Position numbers and translations under genes: made by a program
Shown: positions 48,376-50,941 of the stretch, in pieces
How positions within the stretch are numbered: the first letter of the stretch is position 1
Layout of the letters: each line of letters begins with the position of its first letter
Notes under the pieces: generated by a model
What the model saw: the letters and a program-made list of their open reading frames with translations, nothing else
What the model was told of the DNA's origin: nothing
The model's database searches: none
Source: an uncultured bacterium
GTDB taxonomy: Bacteria; Cyanobacteriota; Vampirovibrionia; Gastranaerophilales; Gastranaerophilaceae
Direction of reading: 5' to 3'
DNA length: 50,941 nt
Assembly: GCA_902795965.1 (NCBI GenBank)
Contig: CADBNI010000008.1
Span: forward strand, 1-50,941

Positions 48376-48540
48376 TTATTTTTGTTCTTCTTCCAAAATC
48401 GGATAAACGTAGTGTTCACCGCAGTTGGGACAAACAACCTCCTGTTGTTTTCCGTCTTCAAGCTGTGCTACTTCAAACAATGTTTTACAACCCGATTGTA
48501 CACATCTGATTGCCCAAGTGGGTCTTATTAATCTTGCCAT
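48376..48540 (-). CDS. 54-residue zinc-ribbon protein
   Basis: Starting MARLIRPTWAIRCVQSGCKT, it contains the two Cys pairs of a zinc ribbon (CVQSGC and CPNCGEHYVYP). AAAGGGAG lies before the ATG. It is coupled to the radical SAM gene. Its function is unknown; a small metal-binding or RNA-associated role would fit. Confidence 0.8.
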   Translation of the reverse strand: MARLIRPTWAIRCVQSGCKTLFEVAQLEDGKQQEVVCPNCGEHYVYPILEEEQK

Positions 48541-48651
48541 AATTATCTCCCTTTCAAGTATATTTTATCATCTTAAACATATTTGTGCAAGTTCGTAAAG
48601 ATTGCCTTTAGGTTTAATTTAATTTTTTTGTAAAAAGGATAGAATAACGGT

Positions 48652-48933
48652 ATGAAAAATTTTTTAATCTTTTTATCAATATTTACGATTGCTTTGATAG
48701 CTTTTTATGATGCTAAAGAAAGGTTTGCCGAGCTTGATGAAGTGGCTTCCAAGACTCCCGCACAGGTTGAAATTAAGCCTCAAATTAATACAAAAGGGCA
48801 TTCTTCTCACAGTTTGCAGATGCAAAAATATTCACAGAATGATTATAACAACCAATCTCATCATCAAAATCATTTGCAAAACAGTATTGATGATATGAAT
48901 AAGCGCAATAACGAAAAGAAACAAAACCGCTAA
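48652..48933 (+). CDS. Small exported or anchored His/Gln/Asn-rich protein
   Basis: The 93-residue protein starts with a hydrophobic segment (MKNFLIFLSIFTIALIAF), without a clear cleavage site, then a charged region and a tail with many His, Gln and Asn residues (HSSHSLQMQKYSQ; NQSHHQNHLQN). The His-rich tail suggests metal binding. AAAGGA precedes the ATG. No homologous family is recognised. Confidence 0.65.
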   Translation: MKNFLIFLSIFTIALIAFYDAKERFAELDEVASKTPAQVEIKPQINTKGHSSHSLQMQKYSQNDYNNQSHHQNHLQNSIDDMNKRNNEKKQNR

Positions 48934-48992
48934 GGTTTTATTTTATGCGCCTTTGGCACAAATAATATTCTTCATTAGTTAGCAACAATTTC

Positions 48993-49793
48993 CTAAAAAT
49001 CGTAAAGCAAATCACCAGTATAAGGAACATCATCAGCTTTGTTGTGTCTGCGGGGGTTTTCGGGCAATGTTCGATCATAACGCAATGCTCCGCCCGTATC
49101 TTGAACTTCCGTTTGAACGGGGTTTATTGTTTTCGGGAAAAATCGAAGTGTTATGTTTTGTGCTGCGGAAGGCGCAACAACGGAGCTTGAATACAGTTTG
49201 ATTTTTTCGTATTCACCGTTAGCTTGTGCAAAGTTTTTTGCCGCAAATATATTGTCGTTTGCACCTATTTTTGATGAATAATTATTGCTCCACATAACGA
49301 GATTGTTTACGTTATCCAAAAGAACAACAGATGTCTCAAGTCTGTAAGGATAATTTATGTCAAAAGCGGTTGATACTTCCAAAACCTCCCATACACCGCG
49401 TTTTATTGCGTTTTTGTTTGTTACGACAGAACTTGAAACCAAGATTATTGATTTGCAGTTAAAATCGTCACTGACTGATTTGAAAGCATTGTAGTCAATA
49501 TTGCCCGAATTTTTATATTTGTTTAAGGCTGACTGTAATGTTTGTTTCAGTTGCTGGTTTTGGTTCAGTTTTGCGCGAACTTCGTAAAGGTCGGGGGATT
49601 TAATTTTTCCGTTTGATTTGTTAAAATTTTTAATCAGGTCGTTTGAGACAATTTCCGACACTTCATCAAACCCGTAGTAATTTTGCTGAGGTTTGAATAT
49701 GTCCGCAGGCAAAACCAATACGTCAAAACTTACGGCTTTTGCCGTTGATATTAAAAGCGTAAATATAATAAAAAGTCTGAATAAATTTTTCAT
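48993..49793 (-). CDS. Hypothetical exported protein
   Basis: The 266-residue protein has a signal peptide (about 1-20, ending STAKA) and begins FDVLVLPADIFKPQQNYYGF. The fold may resemble periplasmic lipoprotein components such as LpoB or CsgG-like proteins (VSEIVSNDLIKNFNKSNGKI; CKSIILVSSSVVTNKN), but this is a guess. The C-terminus is Arg/Asn-rich and unstructured. TATAAT lies 6 nt before the ATG with no binding site. Confidence 0.75.
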   Translation of the reverse strand: MKNLFRLFIIFTLLISTAKAVSFDVLVLPADIFKPQQNYYGFDEVSEIVSNDLIKNFNKSNGKIKSPDLYEVRAKLNQNQQLKQTLQSALNKYKNSGNIDYNAFKSVSDDFNCKSIILVSSSVVTNKNAIKRGVWEVLEVSTAFDINYPYRLETSVVLLDNVNNLVMWSNNYSSKIGANDNIFAAKNFAQANGEYEKIKLYSSSVVAPSAAQNITLRFFPKTINPVQTEVQDTGGALRYDRTLPENPRRHNKADDVPYTGDLLYDF

Positions 49794-49799
49794 AACTTT

Positions 49800-49805
49800 A
49801 TTATA
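49800..49805 (-). promoter_or_regulatory. -10 box, leaderless geometry
   Basis: Minus-strand TATAAT, 6 nt (AAAGTT), ATG at 49793-49791. Confidence 0.65.
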
Positions 49806-49851
49806 TCACAATTTCATATAATTAACGGATTTAAAATAGTATAAAAAAGTT

Positions 49852-49857
49852 TAAATT
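49852..49857 (+). promoter_or_regulatory. Possible -10 box of cdd, leaderless geometry
   Basis: TAAATT, 6 nt (AGGATT), ATG at 49864. Less certain than the others because AGGA could act as a weak binding site and an upstream TATAAA box exists. Confidence 0.4.
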
Positions 49858-49863
49858 AGGATT

Positions 49864-50247
49864 ATGAATTATGATGAAATGATAAATCTGGCTGAAAGGG
49901 CCTCAAAAAACGCTTATGCACCGTATTCAAAGTTTAAAGTCGGGGCTTGTGTTTTGACAGACAGCGGAAAAGTTTATACTGGTTGTAATTTTGAAAATTC
50001 AAGTTTCGGTATGACGATTTGTGCGGAACGCAATGCGGTAGGCTCTGCCGTTGCTGACGGTGAAAGAAAGATTAAAGCGGTTGCAATTTTTTCTCCGAAT
50101 ATGAAAAATTGTACTCCTTGCGGAGCATGCAGACAGGTTTTGAGTGAATTCAAAAGTGATGACGGGCTTGATGTGATTGTTCAAGGGGAGGACGGTGTTA
50201 AGGTTTATCCGATTGAAAAACTTTTGCCCGAAACCTTTGCGTTGTAA
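49864..50247 (+). CDS. cdd: Cytidine deaminase
   Basis: Cytidine or deoxycytidine to uridine. The 127-residue protein has YAPYSKFKVGACVLT, the zinc-binding CAERNAV (catalytic Glu) and PCGACRQVLSEF. Its length is typical of the homotetrameric family. The next gene starts 2 nt after its stop. Confidence 0.97.
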   Translation: MNYDEMINLAERASKNAYAPYSKFKVGACVLTDSGKVYTGCNFENSSFGMTICAERNAVGSAVADGERKIKAVAIFSPNMKNCTPCGACRQVLSEFKSDDGLDVIVQGEDGVKVYPIEKLLPETFAL

Positions 50248-50249
50248 TT

Positions 50250-50480
50250 ATGTACTTGATTGAATTGATAGTAAAATGGATTAATCCAAAGAAAAAATAT
50301 TTGCCGAAAAAACAATATGATCCGTTTGCTCAGGAAAATTTGCAAGACGATTCGGATTGCAGGCATGTTTTTTTGCCCGTCGACAGCACGGGAGAAATCC
50401 TTGCCTGCTCCAAGTGCGGACTTTTGGTTAATAAAAAAGATTTGAAAGATGAGAATATTTTTAAGAGGTCGGATAAGTAA
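50250..50480 (+). CDS. Small Cys/His zinc-ribbon-like protein downstream of cdd
   Basis: The 76-residue product has a Cys-x-His pair (CRHVFLPVD) and a Cys-x-x-Cys-Gly knuckle (CSKCGLLV), which suggests a zinc finger. A hydrophobic start (MYLIELIVKWINP) and a Lys-rich stretch precede it. It lies directly behind cdd and is probably co-transcribed. Its function is unknown. Confidence 0.75.
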   Translation: MYLIELIVKWINPKKKYLPKKQYDPFAQENLQDDSDCRHVFLPVDSTGEILACSKCGLLVNKKDLKDENIFKRSDK

Positions 50481-50610
50481 GATAAGTTTGGTACTATCGG
50501 AGGAGGAACGAAGGGCTGAAGCAGCTAAGAAGTTGAGAAGTTAGGTGGCTAAGATAAAAGTTCGATAAGTAAGGTAAGTTGGATAAGTGTGATAAGTACT
50601 TATCGGTAAA
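50471..50610. repeat. Family B arrays and a KQKAAKKL-type coding repeat
   Basis: ATAAGTAAGATAAGTTTGG (about 50474) is followed by a GAGGAGGAACGAAGG / GCAGCTAAGAAGTTGAGAAG stretch. That stretch resembles the DNA coding the AKQKAAKKLS leader of the pseudopilins at 9311 and 16432. Then comes a long array of AAGTAAGGTAAGTTGGATAAG-type units ending GATAAGTACTTATC. Confidence 0.55.
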
Positions 50611-50941
50611 AATCTCCCTCGCTCCTTGCGGGAATATTTCTGTCATGCTGAACTTGACAAAGCGAACATTCGAGCTTGCGAGAATTGTGAGCCTGTCTGC
50701 CTTGTGCTGTTTCAGCATCTTACCAAAGTGGCTCACATGCATCTTTCCGTCACCCTGAATTTATTTCAGGGTCTATCAGTTTAATTAACATTGATAGATT
50801 CCGTGTCAAGCACGGAATGACATTATTTAATGAGATTGCGACATCGTGCTATGCACTCCTCGCAATGACAGAACGGTTGTCAAGCACGGAATGACGTAAA
50901 ACAAACCTCTCCCATAAGAGGAGAGGTCTGTTATATCTTAG
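50611..50941. repeat. Repeat cluster at the window end (families F, D, A)
   Basis: No gene is seen. Family F-type inverted blocks (GTCATGCTGAACTTG near 50642, GTCACCCTGAATTTA near 50749, CGTGTCAAGCACGGAATGAC near 50802) are followed by a family D-like block (TAATGAGATTGCGACATCG, then CTCGCAATGACA). A family A palindrome, CCTCTCCCATAAGAGGAGAGG, lies at about 50907-50928. Confidence 0.6.

Noticed and set aside
50494-50742. Minus-strand frame in the terminal repeats
   Set aside because: The peptide (LSHLSNLPYLSNF-type) is a translation of the 9-nt array, not a gene.

Overview
The window is AT-rich, densely coded bacterial chromosome, with genes on both strands and many overlapping stop/start codons. 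Several traits suggest an uncultured gut member of the non-photosynthetic Cyanobacteria sister lineage (Melainabacteria/Vampirovibrionia, Gastranaerophilales-like): many pseudopilin-like genes with the block FTLAEVLITLGIIGVVAA, MEP isoprenoid synthesis (ispD), heptosyltransferase-type and murein-recycling functions that fit a Gram-negative envelope, a membrane-anchored YvcK, and several large lineage-specific proteins. This placement is an inference from protein style; no rRNA is present to confirm it.

Layout. 0.3-5.3 kb: a pseudopilin with a divergent XRE regulator, a SpoIID-like protein, HU, and three lineage-specific small proteins. 5.4-9.3 kb: folP, gatB and a SIS-domain isomerase. 9.3-17.4 kb: three pseudopilin genes, each with a divergent HTH regulator (MerR, XRE, XRE), interleaved with a CtpA-type protease, pxpA-like, yvcK and panB. 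17.4-21.3 kb: coaD, a coiled-coil protein, then the rpmG-tRNA-Trp-secE-nusG-rplK-rplA expression operon. 21.3-28.4 kb: a fifth pseudopilin/XRE pair, Nif3-like, coaBC, gmk, a sugar-phosphate antiporter, a DnaQ-type exonuclease, thioredoxin and two tiny membrane proteins. 28.5-35.3 kb: a 1676-residue and a 503-residue protein with no recognised family. 35.3-40.8 kb (minus strand): a tight operon ROK kinase - GT9 glycosyltransferase - GGDEF/HD-GYP - thiL - ispD. 40.8-50.5 kb: GH13-like protein, nusB, ftsY, an M14 peptidase interrupted in frame by a DUF559 nuclease element, an EF-hand-like protein, cysS, a YhcC-type radical SAM protein, small zinc ribbons, a periplasmic protein and cdd.

Three patterns stand out. 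(1) All five pseudopilin genes lie head-to-head with a small HTH regulator. Each has a consensus or near-consensus sigma-70 promoter (TTGACA or TTGACT, 17-18 bp, TATAAT), so they look like strongly expressed but switchable surface or secretion cassettes dropped between housekeeping genes. (2) Eleven or more genes have a TANNNT -10 box exactly 6 nt upstream of the start codon and no ribosome binding site, which indicates leaderless transcription. (3) Several families of short palindromic or tandem repeats fill the gaps and have also entered coding sequences in frame: pseudopilin leaders, folP, and an M14 peptidase. The copy in the M14 gene carries a DUF559 endonuclease-like domain between 25-bp terminal inverted repeats that resemble the short repeats elsewhere, so it may be the autonomous member of the family.

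Metabolically the window holds three CoA-synthesis genes (panB, coaD, coaBC) within 9 kb, folate (folP), thiamine (thiL), isoprenoid (ispD) and pyrimidine salvage (cdd) genes, plus the translation and secretion core (gatB, cysS, secE, nusG, L11, L1, L33, ftsY, nusB).
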